64,000 nt of DNA from Molossus alvarezi (lineage: Eukaryota > Chordata > Mammalia > Chiroptera > Molossidae). Every line of letters starts with the position of its first letter. Position 1 is the stretch's first letter. Positions 22,827 through 33,960 of the stretch are shown one piece after another. The stretch spans positions 18,290,074-18,354,073 of the forward strand of contig CM073893.1 of the NCBI GenBank assembly GCA_037176705.1, read 5' to 3'. Both the position numbers and the translations under genes were made by a program. The notes under the pieces are model-generated. The model worked only from the letters and a program-made list of their open reading frames with translations. It made no database searches and had not been told where the DNA came from.

Positions 22827-23105
22827 CTGGCCAGTGTGGATCAGCGTTAGAGCACAGGCCCACACACCAAAGGGTCAAGAGTTCAATTCCCAGTCAAGAG
22901 CACATACCTACGTTGCAAGATTGATCCGTGGGGTCGGGGCACATGTAGGAGGCAACCAATCCATGTATTTCTCATATCTACGTTTCTGTTTCTCTCTCCC
23001 ACAACTCTCTCTCTCTCTCCCTCTCCCTCTCATCCACTCTCTCTGAAAAATCAACAGACAAAATATCCTCAGGTGAGGATTAACAAAAAAAATAAACATT
23101 AAAAA
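22827..23105 (+). mobile_element. Ves SINE, type A'
   Basis: Flanks GCCTTTTA-like at 22815 and CACCTTTTATA at 23108. Tail AATATCCTCAGGTGAGGATT. Confidence 0.85.
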
Positions 23106-23863
23106 AACACCTTTTATATTAATTTTAAATAATTACATGAAACAAAAATGTTTAAGTTTTTATAAAGTTATATAGATGATCCAAAATTGCATATGCCCAG
23201 CAAGCTAACACCTTAAAAAACTTACTAGGGAAATAATCCTTTCAAAATTAAAAACAAATATATGAGAAAGGCAATTAAAATAAATTGGCAAAAGCCAAAT
23301 CTCACTTAAACCAGGTTTAAAAGTAACAAAAATATCTAAAATATTATACACAACTTATTTATAAAATGTTAAAATTAATTGAGGACCTAAGCAAAGGAGG
23401 AATATAATAACTGCACGTTAGAAAGGTTACTTGGGAACCCATTAGGTTTAATTGAAGTTTACAAAAACACCTTTTCAATAAAAATTAAACCTAGAACCTA
23501 TAAATTCTCTAAGTTTGGCAATGGAGTAGGAATCTTCATAAGAGATTTAGGCCTCAGAGTCCTAACTCTTCCTTGCAAAGTCACCTCATCCAAAAAAAGA
23601 TCTCTGGTTAATTAGGGCTGCTGCCACAACAGCCTAAGGAAGGGTGTTGTTTCACTGTTAACATTCTGGCCTGATGTGCAGTGCACAAGACTGCCTAATT
23701 TTAATTCCCACTGGCACAACTGAGACAATGTTTCAACATTTAAAACAACGTGTGGACAAATGGGTGAGAAATGATGTTGTAGAGGCAGGCATAGCCATGA
23801 CATAGAGGGCCTTGTGTACAATGCTAAGCATCTTCACTTTCATATGGAAGGCTACAGGGAGGT

Positions 23864-24090
23864 AGTTTTTTTTTTTTTTTTTAATCTCACCTGAGGACAT
23901 TTTTTGATATTTTGTTCAGATAGAGTGTGTGAGAGAGAGAGAGAGAGAGAAACATCGATGTGAAAGGGACACATCGAGTGGTTGCCACCCGCATGACCCA
24001 ACCAGGGCCGGGGACAAACTGTAACCAAGGTACATGCCCTGAGCAGGAACCGAACCCAGGTCTCTCCAGACCGCGAGCCAAACCGGCCAG
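23864..24090 (-). mobile_element. Ves SINE, type A, with target-site duplication
   Basis: Perfect 14-bp flanks GGCTACAGGGAGGT at 23850-23863 and 24091-24104. The box A region is shortened (CCGCGAGCCAAACCGG). Confidence 0.92.
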
Positions 24091-24527
24091 GGCTACAGGG
24101 AGGTTTAAGCATCTTATAATGTGATCAGATTTGTTTCTTTTATCACTCATTTGGCAGAGAAAAAAGGGAAGAGTCAAGAATGATTTATAAGTCTCTGAGT
24201 TAGGCAACCATATGTATATTAATGGTATTCATTGAGATAAGAAATAAAGGTAGAAGCACATATGAAAAATTCAAGTAGGGTGAGTAAAATGGATAACATG
24301 GGCCCTACAGTAAGATCTGGTCCAGATAGACAAACTTTGGAGTCAATAGCATGCAACTGCTTGCTGAAGCCACAGAGTAGATATAATTAAGGAGAACATG
24401 TAGAGAATGAGAAGAGGGTCTTCTGTAGAAAACCAACATGTAAGGGATGAGTACAAGAAAAAGAAATCACAGAGACTGAGAAACAAACAGGTAGAAGTAG
24501 CATCTTAGAAATCAATGGAAGAATAAG

Positions 24528-24650
24528 AGTGATTAACAGTCTGTGCTTTGGAATTCAGATGTATGTGGGTTTGAATCCCAACACTGCCACTTAATTAGCT
24601 GTGTAATCATATCTGTAAAATAGGAATAATAACATCTCTTTCAAAGTTGA
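24528..24650 (+). repeat. MIR SINE (ancient mammalian)
   Basis: GGTTTGAATCCCAACACTGC, CACTTAATTAGCTGTGTAAT, then TCTGTAAAATAGGAATAATA: the classic MIR order. Confidence 0.82.
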
Positions 24651-25125
24651 TGTACATGACAGCAAGAAATTACTATATATAATTTAACAGGGAATACAGT
24701 CTTAGACAAAAGAAAGTAATCTTTAACTGTGGAATTTTAGACATCATTCAGCTAAGTGGAGAAAGGTTTTGTGAAGCAAGGCTTTCTCAGAATCTTTAAA
24801 ATCATTACGTTTTTCACTGACAGATAACCAACAAAACTTACTGCTTTTAGGCAAAACCATTTGCAAAAGCACTTGATTGATTACTGTTACCATGTTTTTT
24901 CATGGATATGATTCAATACTGCATACTAGGGATTTATCTTTATTGAGGTAGACATCTAGACAGGAAGGATTTTGAAAGATATTTAGAAATAACTTTTTGT
25001 AGCACTATAATCCTCTGGATCATATATAACTCCTGGCTTGAGAAAACAGCAGTGATGCTAAAAGACATCAATCAGGACTTAAATTAATTTTTGTTTTTCA
25101 GTGACTATCATTTAAAACTGTTAGA

Positions 25126-25382
25126 GCCCTGGCCAGTTTGGCTCAGCGGTTAGAGCGTCGTCCTGCGGTCCGGAGAGACCCGGGTTCGGTTCCCGCTAAG
25201 GGCACGTACTTCGGTTGCAGTTTGTCCCTGGCCCTGGTTGGTCGTGTGGGTGGCAGCCACTCGATGTGTCCCTTCACATCGATGTTTCTCTCTCTCTCTC
25301 TCTCCCTCCCACTCTATCTGTACAAAAAATGGAAAAATATCCTCGGGTGAGGATAAAAAAAAATAAAAAAAAAAAATAAAAA
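25126..25382 (+). mobile_element. Ves SINE, type A, near-consensus, with target-site duplication
   Basis: Flanks AAAACTGTTAGA at 25114-25125 and 25383-25394. Low divergence in the tRNA head (GAGCGTCGTCCTGCGGTCCG) suggests a recent insertion. Confidence 0.93.
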
Positions 25383-25466
25383 AAAACTGTTAGAAATGTC
25401 AATACATGATACCAAATTATTCCAACAGGATGTACTTACAACAAATTATTTAAAAAGTAAACAGGG

Positions 25467-25698
25467 CCCTGGCTGGTTTGGCTCAGCGGTTAGAGCGTCG
25501 GCCTGCAGTCCCGAGAGACCGGGGTTCGGTTTCCGCTAAGGGCATGTACCTCAGTTGCAGTTTGTCCCCAGCCCTGGTTGGTCGTGCGGGTGGCAGCCAC
25601 TCGATGTGTCCCTTTCACATCGATGTTTCTCTCTCTCTTCCTCTCTCCCCCTCCCACTCTACCTGAACAAAAAATAGAAAAATGTCCTCGGGTGAGGA

Positions 25699-25732
<34 letters not shown>
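25467..25732 (+). mobile_element. Ves SINE, type A, with target-site duplication and (TAAA)n tail
   Basis: Perfect 15-bp flanks AAAAAGTAAACAGGG at 25452-25466 and 25733-25747. The tail is a (TAAA)n repeat at 25700-25735. Confidence 0.93.
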
Positions 25733-25734
<2 letters not shown>

Positions 25735-27316
25735 AAAGTAAACAGGGAAAATGCTTAGTCTTGGACTGGATTAATAAAGAGGACACTGGCAATATAATTT
25801 AAGAAAATAAAGTCAATCAGAAAATACTGAAACTATCTGCTTGAAGAATGAATAAATAAATGTAACTAAGTAATCATACTTATTTGTTCTGGGTTTTTAA
25901 TATATTGTTCCTTATGATATCCTTACTATCTTATACTGTTAGGTTAACTTTTCATATTTCAATTGCTCTTGTTCCTCACCTCCTCCTTCTTGATCATTTT
26001 TCTTCATCTTCTTGCTATGGAAAATTTAACCACAGTAATATTAAGAAAAGAGGTAAGCAACCTATCTGATAAATGAGATTAAGAGATTCAGTTAATAACT
26101 TTTTTGAACAAAGAGACTAAATGAGTAGTATCATCAGAAGAAATATTTGACTGACTTTCATTTAAACTGTGGACAGTATAGATTGTTACTACAATGTGAA
26201 CAATTTTAGTTTCTTGTTCCTTTACTTCTTTGCACATTACATGTATGCTGAGAGTTATACTCTAAAACTGCAAATCTTTCAGAATATTTCACTAGAAGAC
26301 AGTTATAAGGAATACAGGTATTTGGGTTGAAAATCTAATTAGTATACTAACATTGCTCCTACTTGCCTCCAAAATGAAGAGTACTATCTGACAACTACTG
26401 TCTCTCTAAACTTGCTTCCTTATTAGCTACATATGATTACTTATTATAAGAACACAATCATGAAGCAAGAAGTATAGCAGTTTTGTATATTATATACACT
26501 ATGTCTCCCAATCTCACTTGAGATCAAACATCTTTTTAAATATGCAATGCTCATGAATCAAACCAATTTGAATTCATTTACTAGATGTATATGGTGTACT
26601 TAACAAATACACTGATAATGACCTACATACACAGAAATATATACATTTCTTTAAAAAGTTATATTTCTCTATCTCCTTTGAGACGCTTTAGGACCTCTAA
26701 GACATCTTTGAGTCTGTGATCAATCAGCAAAGTGTGGTCTATGACCTCTTAAGGGTCCCCAAACCCTTTCAGAGAATATGCTAGGTCAAACTATTTTTTC
26801 AATAATACTAAGATATTATTTGCCTTTTTTTATTCTATATTGATGGTACAAAAACACTAGCGAATACAAGTGTCAGTGTCTTATCATGAATCAAGGCAGG
26901 GGTACCAACTACCAGTAAGTCACTGTATTCTTCACCATCAATTTCAACTTTAAGAATGTTCTTGATTAGCACAGTACAATGGCTCAAGAAAAAGCACTAG
27001 TAAGACTGCTTGAATTGTAAGCCAAATTAAGGGCTTTGTTTTTCCCCCCAAAGAAAATCCTTTTTCATTAAAAAAAAAAACACAATAATAACAATTATGG
27101 TTTTTCAGACTTGGGTGTTTAGCATACATTTTCTTGAAGAATGAACAGAGTGAGACTATCACTTGAAGGACAAAACTGACAGCATTTTTGCTGGTAACTA
27201 CCAAGGTAAATTTTTAATTTGGAAACCTTGCATCTGCCCTGGTAAGCTTGACAACTTCTCAATAATTAATCACTTTGTGATGAGATTGGTAGCAATATTA
27301 ACAAATGTGATTTTTT

Positions 27317-27589
27317 TTTTTTTATCCTCACCCAAGGACATTTTTGCATTCATCTTCAGATAGAGCAGGAGGGAGAGAAGGAGGGAGGGAGGGGGGGGAG
27401 AGAGAGAGAGAGAGAGAAACATCAGTGTGAGAGAGACACACCAACTGGTTGCCACCCGTACAACCCCAACCAGGGCTGGAGACAAACTGCAACCGAGGTA
27501 CATGTCCTTAGCGGGAACGGAACCAAACCTGGGTCTCTCTGGTCCACGGGCTGACATTCTAACTGCTGAACCAAACTGGCCAGGGCATC
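27317..27589 (-). mobile_element. Ves SINE, type A, with target-site duplication
   Basis: Perfect 14-bp flanks AAATGTGATTTTTT at 27303-27316 and 27590-27603. Inserted in the hAT remnant. Confidence 0.92.
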
Positions 27590-27668
27590 AAATGTGATTT
27601 TTTAATAGTGTATGATGAAATATGTCAACATTTGGAAAAATCTGCATTATGCACTGAACCAATATTTT

Positions 27669-27772
27669 TCAAGTGGACAATGCATGATGTTATAAAATCA
27701 TACATGTGTAAAAGACCTATTCAAGTGGACAATGCATGATGTTATAAAATCATACATGTGTAAAAGACCAAT
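27669..27772. repeat. 52-bp tandem duplication (two copies)
   Basis: The 49 bases starting TCAAGTGGACAATGCATGAT at 27669-27717 recur exactly at 27721-27769. Period 52; the 3-base remainder differs (TAT versus AAT). Confidence 0.95.
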
Positions 27773-27880
27773 GAATTTTAATATAACAGACTGTAAAAAA
27801 ACTCACTGATACCATACTATAACTAACCCTGAAGAAATGATTACTTGTTGAATTCTAATGCTGTATCAAAGAAAAATACC

Positions 27881-28105
27881 CAGCCCTGGTCAGTGTGACT
27901 CAGTTGGTTGAGTGTTGTCCTGTGCCCTGAAAGGTTACACTGGTTTGATTTTTGGTCAGGACACTTCCCAGGTTGTGGGTTTGGTCCTTGATCAGGGGAT
28001 TTGCAGAGGCAACAGGTCGATGTTTCTCTCTCACATCCATGTTTCTCTTTCTTTCTCTCCCCTCTTCCTCTCTCTAAAATCAATAAAAACATATTTAAAA
28101 AACAA
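27881..28105 (+). mobile_element. Ves SINE, type B
   Basis: GGTCAGTGTGACTCAGTTGG head; AAAATCAATAAAAACATATT tail. Confidence 0.85.
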
Positions 28106-28375
28106 ACAAAAAATATCGACAATTATCTAAAACGCTATTAAAATATTCTTCCCTTTTCCAATTTCTTATCTGTGTGAAGTTTCATTTTCTTCATACATTT
28201 TAGCCAAAGCAACATATCCCAACAGATTGAATGCAGAAGTAGACATGAGAATTTCTTGTATTAAGTCAACTATTAAAGATCTATGAAAATGTAAAACAAT
28301 GTTCTCACTAATTTTTGTTTTAGAAAATAGTTATTTCTCACAAAAATATAATTAGATTTAAATGAGGCAGTGGAT

Positions 28376-28604
28376 TTTTAAAAAAAATCCTCACCGAGGA
28401 CATGTTCTTTTAAAAAAATTGATTTTAGAGAGCGAAGCAGGGAGAAAGAGAAACATTGACGTGAGAGAGAAACATCTGTCGCTTGCCTCACACACACCCT
28501 GGCCTGGGATCAAACTGGCAACCTAGGTATGTGCCTTGATGGGAATCAAACCTGCATACTTTTGGTGTACGGGATGATGTTCCAAAAACTGAGCCACCAG
28601 GGCA
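28376..28604 (-). mobile_element. Ves SINE, mixed form
   Basis: The tail side has TCCTCACCGAGGACATG followed by the short-form ATTGATTTTAGAGAG. The head is diverged. Confidence 0.78.
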
Positions 28605-28621
28605 GGACTCAATTACCATTT

Positions 28622-28759
28622 TGAAGCTTCTCAGTTTAATTTCTAATACGGTAAATATGAACATGTATTATCCACATAAGCAAAAGCAGTTAAGCATTTT
28701 AAATACTATTAAGAGTATAAAGTAGTCCTGAGAGTAAAAAAAAAGTTTAAGAACCACTG
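28622..28759 (-). repeat. MER5A-like hAT MITE
   Basis: On the minus strand it starts CCAGTGGTTCTTAAAC, continues through CTCAGGACTACTTTATACTC and ends in GAAATTAAACTGAGAAG, the MER5A order. Confidence 0.75.
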
Positions 28760-29032
28760 GCCTAGATAACAGTTCAGTGAAATCAGTACTATATGATTTG
28801 TATAACAATCCACATATTAAAAGTACATTAAAAAGCATTAAAACTATTCTGTACAATACTATAATAGTAGATACATTATGCATTTATCAAAACCCAAAGA
28901 ATTTTAAAATACAAAGAGTAAACCTTAATGTATACAAATTTTAAAATATCATTTAAGAGGTAAGGGATCCCAGGAAAGAATGAATGCAGACTATGACAAG
29001 AGCATCTAACTGTATTAAAAATGTATAGACAG

Positions 29033-29219
29033 CATCAGCCTGTTCACCGAAGGATCAAGGGCACATACCTGGGTTGCAGGTCCAATCCCCTGTCCCTACC
29101 AGGTTGCGTGCGGGGGGTAACCAATAGATGTGGCTCTCTCACATCTCTCCCCCCAACACCCCTTCCACACTCTCTAAAAATCAATGGAAAAAAATATCTT
29201 TGAGTATTAACAACAACAA
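29033..29219 (+). mobile_element. Ves SINE, type A', 5'-truncated head
   Basis: Flanks GTATAGACAGC and GTATAGACAAC. The box A side is deleted; box B GGGTTGCAGGTCCAATCCCC is present. Confidence 0.78.
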
Positions 29220-29383
29220 AAGTATAGACAACTTCACTGAAGGGCTGGGTGGAAAAGGTACTGACCTAAGTAACTTCAGAAATAAGTGAAATCTTTACAA
29301 CTACAAGTAACAGGAACTGTGCACAAGCACTGCAGTTTCCCACCTGGGAATAAATTGACATTTCTAATACTGCTATACATATA

Positions 29384-29548
29384 CAGGCATACCTTGTTCT
29401 ACTGTGCTACGCCTTACTGTACTACACAGATGTTGCATTTTATACAAAATGAAGGCAAAACCCTCCACCAGCAAGAAGATTACAACTTGCTTTGATATTT
29501 TTTTGTGGTTGTCGGAAACCCACACCCAGTATCTCCAAGGTATGCCTG
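29384..29548. repeat. Tigger-derived MITE with terminal inverted repeats
   Basis: Termini CAGGCATACCTTG and CAAGGTATGCCTG are perfect inverted repeats, flanked by TA on both sides (mariner/Tc1 superfamily target). The interior keeps a piece of the Tigger1 3' region (AAACCCTCCACCAGCAAGAA), so it is an internal-deletion product with no coding capacity. Confidence 0.85.
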
Positions 29549-29819
29549 TATACAGGAATAGAGCAATTAAGTAAATGGATAACAGGTGGATGGAGCCACA
29601 TTCTTTGTTGGAGTGGAAGTTTACAGGTAAGTGAGGAGAGAAGGCAAGAATGACCCACGTGGTAATGGACTAGAGTTGGAGACATCAATATAAACTCGTG
29701 TTTAGCTTAACAAAGACACACATGTTTACATATAGAAATACATATAGATATGTGTATATATAGGTTAGTATACACGTATATTTCCAAGCTCTGTCAGCTT
29801 AGGGGGCCTAAAGCAACAG

Positions 29820-30850
29820 AACACCAGTAACAAGGAGAATACCTATTGCCCATATCTTGGTTTCTAATACCATTTCCAATAAAAGGAACCAGGCCTCATT
29901 CAAGAAAGGGCTGATTCAAGGACGGGGGCAGGAAATATACATGAGCCTGGAGCATCTTCTAACACCAAAAAATAAGGAAGCACTAAAAAACAAAAACGAA
30001 GCAAACCAAAACCCACCTACATTAATGGGGGCATATTAAGGGGACACAGCCAACTGAAAGAGCTCCCAATGGCCAATTCTGGGACAATTTGAATAAGAAA
30101 ATAAAACAGTACTAGATTATAACCCAAAGTATAAAATAGGCATCCATTACTCCATATTGATATAAATAAATGACTGAATAAATACAAATGATCCCTTGTA
30201 GAATAATTCCAAATAATTAATGTAAATATTCTATTCTAAAAGAAGAGTACAAATCCCCATAAATTGTGGGCTGCACACAGTTATTTCTTGTCAAAGAGTA
30301 CAGCAGGGAAAGGGAGATTTAAACAAAAGTCACTTATAGTGGAGAAATCAGAATGATCAAGTTCAGTATCAACAAGTGAGAAGCCATACTAATAACTATA
30401 CCCTTGATATGATGTGGTAAAATGGCACTTTACCTCCCACAACCTTATAATCCCAGTCTAATCTGGAGAAAAAAAAAGAGTCAATAATTCCAGTAGAGAG
30501 ATATCCTAAAAAGTATCTGGATACAAAATCCTACAAAATCAAAAACAAAAAAGTGAGAGAAACTGTCACATCCAAGAGGATCCTAAGGAGATGTAATGTA
30601 ATGACAAGTTAATGTAATGTGGCATCCTTGGTGGAATCTTGGAACAGAAAAAGATATGAGGTGAAAACTAAGGAAATAGGAATAAATAGGAATAAACCAC
30701 GGACCTTAGTTCATAATAATGTATCATTAACTGTAACATATGTATCAGCCAAATGTAAGATGTTAATCATAGGCAAAACTGGGCGCAGGGAATATGGGAA
30801 CTTTCTGCACTATCCTCTCAAGCTTTCTGTGAATCTAAATGTTTTCTTAA
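29820..30850 (+). repeat. Old repeat block, probably an ancient L1 3' region
   Basis: The 3' part (GGCATCCTTGGTGGAATCTT, GGAACAGAAAAAGATATGAG, GGGAATATGGGAACTTTCTG) resembles the 3' end of an ancient interspersed repeat common in mammals. I favour an old L1 but cannot name the family. Confidence 0.45.
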
Positions 30851-30864
30851 AAGTAAATATTTTT

Positions 30865-31155
30865 ATTTTTAATTTTTTTTAATCCTTACCCAAGGACATT
30901 TTTTCCATTTTTTGTTTAGACAGAGTGGGAGGGAGGGAAGAAGGGAGGGAGGAAAAGAGGGAGGGAGGGAGGGAGGGAGGGAAGGAGAAACATCAATGTG
31001 AAAGGGACACATCCAGTGGTTGCCACTTGCATGACCCTAACCAGGGCCAGGGACAAACTGCAACCGAGGTACGTGCCCTTAGCAGAAACTAAACCAGGGT
31101 CTCTCTGGACCGCAGGCCAACGCTCTTAACTGCTGAGCCAAACTGGCCAGGGCTA
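30865..31155 (-). mobile_element. Ves SINE, type A, with target-site duplication
   Basis: Flanks AAAAGTAAATATTTTT at 30849-30864 and 31156-31171. The CT block is expanded as GGGA repeats (30926-30982). It lies about 220 bp from the start-codon exon. Confidence 0.92.
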
Positions 31156-31378
31156 AAAAGTAAATATTTTTTAAAAGTACCTTAAAGTACTGACTTAGCA
31201 CTATAGATACACAATCAATTATAGATTCAGTTGAAATTGCTGGCAACATCAGAATAAACCCTTAATTCCTTAGAATTCAGAAAAGGCACATGCAATGAAA
31301 CACCTTGAAAATTCCACAATTTAGCTTAAGTAGTCTGCATACTTTTAAACAAAGTGTAATAATGGTTTTTCAACCTAC

Positions 31379-31495
31379 CATTTTTTTCTCCCATCTTTTG
31401 GTGTTGTTTATAAACATAAAACTCTTCAAAGTTAACTTTATCAAAGGACTGAATCACTTTGATTGAAGAATATAACTGGAATCTAGCTGTGGTCT
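31379..31495 (-). CDS. SETDB2: SETDB2 exon with the start codon
   Basis: Coding part is 31379-31394: ATG GGA GAA AAA AAT G, then donor GTAGGT. It encodes MGEKN plus the first base of the next Gly, exactly the human SETDB2 N-terminus and in phase with 21932-22057. The ATG context (AAAAGATGG) has G at +4 and A at -3. The 5' untranslated part probably begins at 31495 after an AAATTTCAG acceptor, but the upstream polypyrimidine tract is weak and other AGs (for example before CTAGATTCC) are possible. No in-frame upstream ATG is seen in this exon. Confidence 0.88.
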
Positions 31496-31984
31496 CTGAA
31501 ATTTGCAGTCCTCAGAGAAAATACATTATTAAACCATTCTAAACCCAGTATTCTTTGATACTTGAATGTTTCATTAGAAATTGTGGTTGAAGAATTTTCA
31601 GAAATGACTAGTCCAACATAATGACAGGTCCACGAATCTTCATCAATTAAATATTTACAGTTGTATCAGATCACTGACAATATCTTTATAAAAATAAAAA
31701 TCAACTCCATCTTTTGGTCCATAAACGCATAAAACATTCTGCAAAGAAAACAATAAAAAATGGTGCATATTTATAAAGAATAAAATATATAAGAAGAGAC
31801 TGTTATATAACAATAGCTCTATCTTTTAAAACACCATGAACTATTATGAAAAAAGTGCATATTAACCGGAAAAGTGCATAAAATATCAAAATTAGGAAAA
31901 TTACAGAGAAATTAAGAAACACCCATATTTAATATATTTTTAATTAACATAAATTATCCCCACTTTATAAATGCATTATAAAAC

Positions 31985-32105
31985 TTTAAAAAATGGGTAT
32001 AAATGCTAACTACCTCATAGGGTTGCAGTGAGAATAAGACTTAAACAGAATAGTCCCTGGCACATACAAAGAACAAAATAAATGCCAGCAATAATTATTA
32101 CTCTT
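31985..32105 (+). repeat. MIR SINE 3' part
   Basis: AACTACCTCATAGGGTTGCA, then GAGAATAAGACTTAAACAG and a CTGGCACATA segment. Confidence 0.78.
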
Positions 32106-32849
32106 TCAGTAAATATACTTTTAAAACAAAATCTGGATTTTAGTATATATAATTTTTTATAATCTTTCATTGAAAACATATTATGTACTTTCCCTCAGTC
32201 ATTAATATTTTTCTATAATATGACTTTTAAATGACTGTATAATGAATGTACTTTGATCAATAATACATATATTAAAATACACTAAAGAATTTAGATAATT
32301 AAAAATTTTAAAATTATTAATTAGTAATGTAAATAAACCTCTATATTGAACATTTAGACTTTCAATTTCTTCAGTAATAAATGCAAGAATATGCTTTATG
32401 CATATCTATGTTTATTTCCTTAAGATATACATCTAGAAGTAGAACTAATGGGTCAAAAAGAGATCAACAATTTTCAGTCTCAAGACATTAGTTAACTTAT
32501 GGTAAATTTTTCTCCCACTTCCCAACCCACAGAAATGTTAGAATATCTTTTAAAACTTAAAAATATGTAGTCATGCTGAAAACAAAAAGGGAATTCTCGA
32601 TGGACCAAGTCTGTGAGACCTCTCTGGGGAAAGGAAACAGAAGAGAAGCTGTAGAGATCATGCCAACCATCATAACATAGCAAATGGAAGAGCAAAACCT
32701 CAAAGGAGTTGAGTGCACAATCAAGAGACATCAAACAGCTAAGGAAAGCTATACCAAGAAAGAGACTTAACAAACCCACAAACGGATGGGCTTAAATTCA
32801 AGAGACTAAATAGAGCAACCTGAAAATAATTTTAAAACAAATGTTATTG

Positions 32850-33116
32850 GTCCCGGCTTGTGCGGCTCCGTGGTTAGAGTGTCTGCCTGCGGACCAGAGA
32901 GTCCTAGGTTCAGTTCCCACTAAGGGCACGTACCTTGGTTGCTGTTTGTCTCGGGCCCCAGTTGGGGTTGTGTGGGTGGCAACCACTGGATGTGTCTCAT
33001 GTTGCTGTTTTTCTCTCTCTCTCTCTTCCTCCATCTCTCCCTCCCACTCTATCTGAAGATAAATGCAAAAATGTCCTCAGGTGAGGATAAAAAAACCAAA
33101 AAAAAAAACCCCACAT
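32850..33116 (+). mobile_element. Ves SINE, type A, with target-site duplication
   Basis: Flanks AAATGTTATTG at 32839-32849 and 33117-33127. Confidence 0.9.
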
Positions 33117-33512
33117 AAATGTTATTGTATTTAATATCCTCAAAGAGCAAAAGAAGGAAACCTCATCCATGAAATAACATACAGTTTTGAAAAATAACCA
33201 ATTAGATATCTTGAATATAAAAACAGTTGTTGAATAACCTCAACAGATGACTGATTAACAGCACAGACTCAGATGAAGAGAGATTTAGCAAGCTGGAAAA
33301 TTGAGTTGAATAATTCACTCAAAACACAGAGCAATGAAATAATAAGAGGAGGAATAAAATAGAGAGAATGAAGAGGCAATAAACACCAAGAATTTCTCAG
33401 ACATGGAAAACACATAAGCCCACTATGGGTGCAATGAGTGCTAGGCAGGATAAAATTCTTAACACACACCATTAAACAAACTGGGTAAGCTTCAGAATAT
33501 TAAGAATGAAAA

Positions 33513-33960
33513 CAGCACTGGCAGGTTTTCTCAGTGGTTAGAACATCAGTCTTCAGACCAAAGAGTTGCAGATTTGGCCCAGTGGTGTAGCACAGTGGAT
33601 TGAGCGATGTCCCATAGACTGAGAGGTGCAGGGTTCGATTCCTGGTCAGGGCACATGCCTGGGTTGTGGGCTCAATCCCCAGTACAGGGAGTGCAGGAGG
33701 CAGTGATTGATGGTTCTCTCTCACATGGATATTTCTCTCTCTCTCAAAAAAAAAGTAAAATAAAAAACTTGCTGGTTCAATTCCCAGTCAAGGGCACATA
33801 CCTGGGTTGCAGGTTTGATCCCCAACCCTGGTTGGCATCATACAGGAGGCAACCAGTCACTCTATCACTTTCACATTGATGTTTTTTTTCTCTCTCTCTG
33901 CCTCTATCTAAAAATCAGTAGAGAAATATCCACAAGTGAGGATTAAAAAAATAACAATAA
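33513..33960 (+). mobile_element. Ves SINE, type A', interrupted by a second SINE
   Basis: The outer copy runs from GCACTGGCAGGTTTTCTCAG to GCAGATTTGG. It resumes at about 33767 with TTGCTGGTTCAATTCCCAGT and ends at AAATATCCACAAGTGAGGAT. Confidence 0.8.
33576..33765 (+). mobile_element. Ves SINE, type B, nested in another SINE
   Basis: GTGTAGCACAGTGGATTGAG head, complete to the CT block and A-rich tail. It lies inside the tRNA-like head of the outer SINE. Confidence 0.82.

Larger units (their letters stand above)
26690..27860. repeat. Old hAT-type DNA transposon remnant
   Basis: Segments such as GGTCCCCAAACCCTTTCAGA, ACTAAGATATTATTTGCCTT and AGTCACTGTATTCTTCACCA resemble old mammalian hAT (Zaphod-like) elements. 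A type A SINE (27317-27589) interrupts it. No open transposase frame remains. Confidence 0.55.
22058..31378 (-). other. SETDB2: SETDB2 intron (between start-codon exon and second coding exon)
   Basis: 9.3 kb, with SINEs, a MIR, hAT remnants, a Tigger MITE and an old L1-like block. Blocks with nothing recognised: 22310-22680, 23110-23840 (possibly an old unclassified repeat from 23700), 24110-24520, 24660-25110, 25760-26680, 28110-28370 and 28770-29020. Confidence 0.85.

Noticed and set aside
25126..25200. tRNA gene-like box A and box B motifs
   Set aside because: Part of a SINE; the sequence does not continue into a full cloverleaf and is followed by a SINE body and A-rich tail.
25700..25735. 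Regularly spaced short repeats that might suggest a CRISPR array or satellite
   Set aside because: Simple (TAAA)n tail of a SINE in a mammalian genome.
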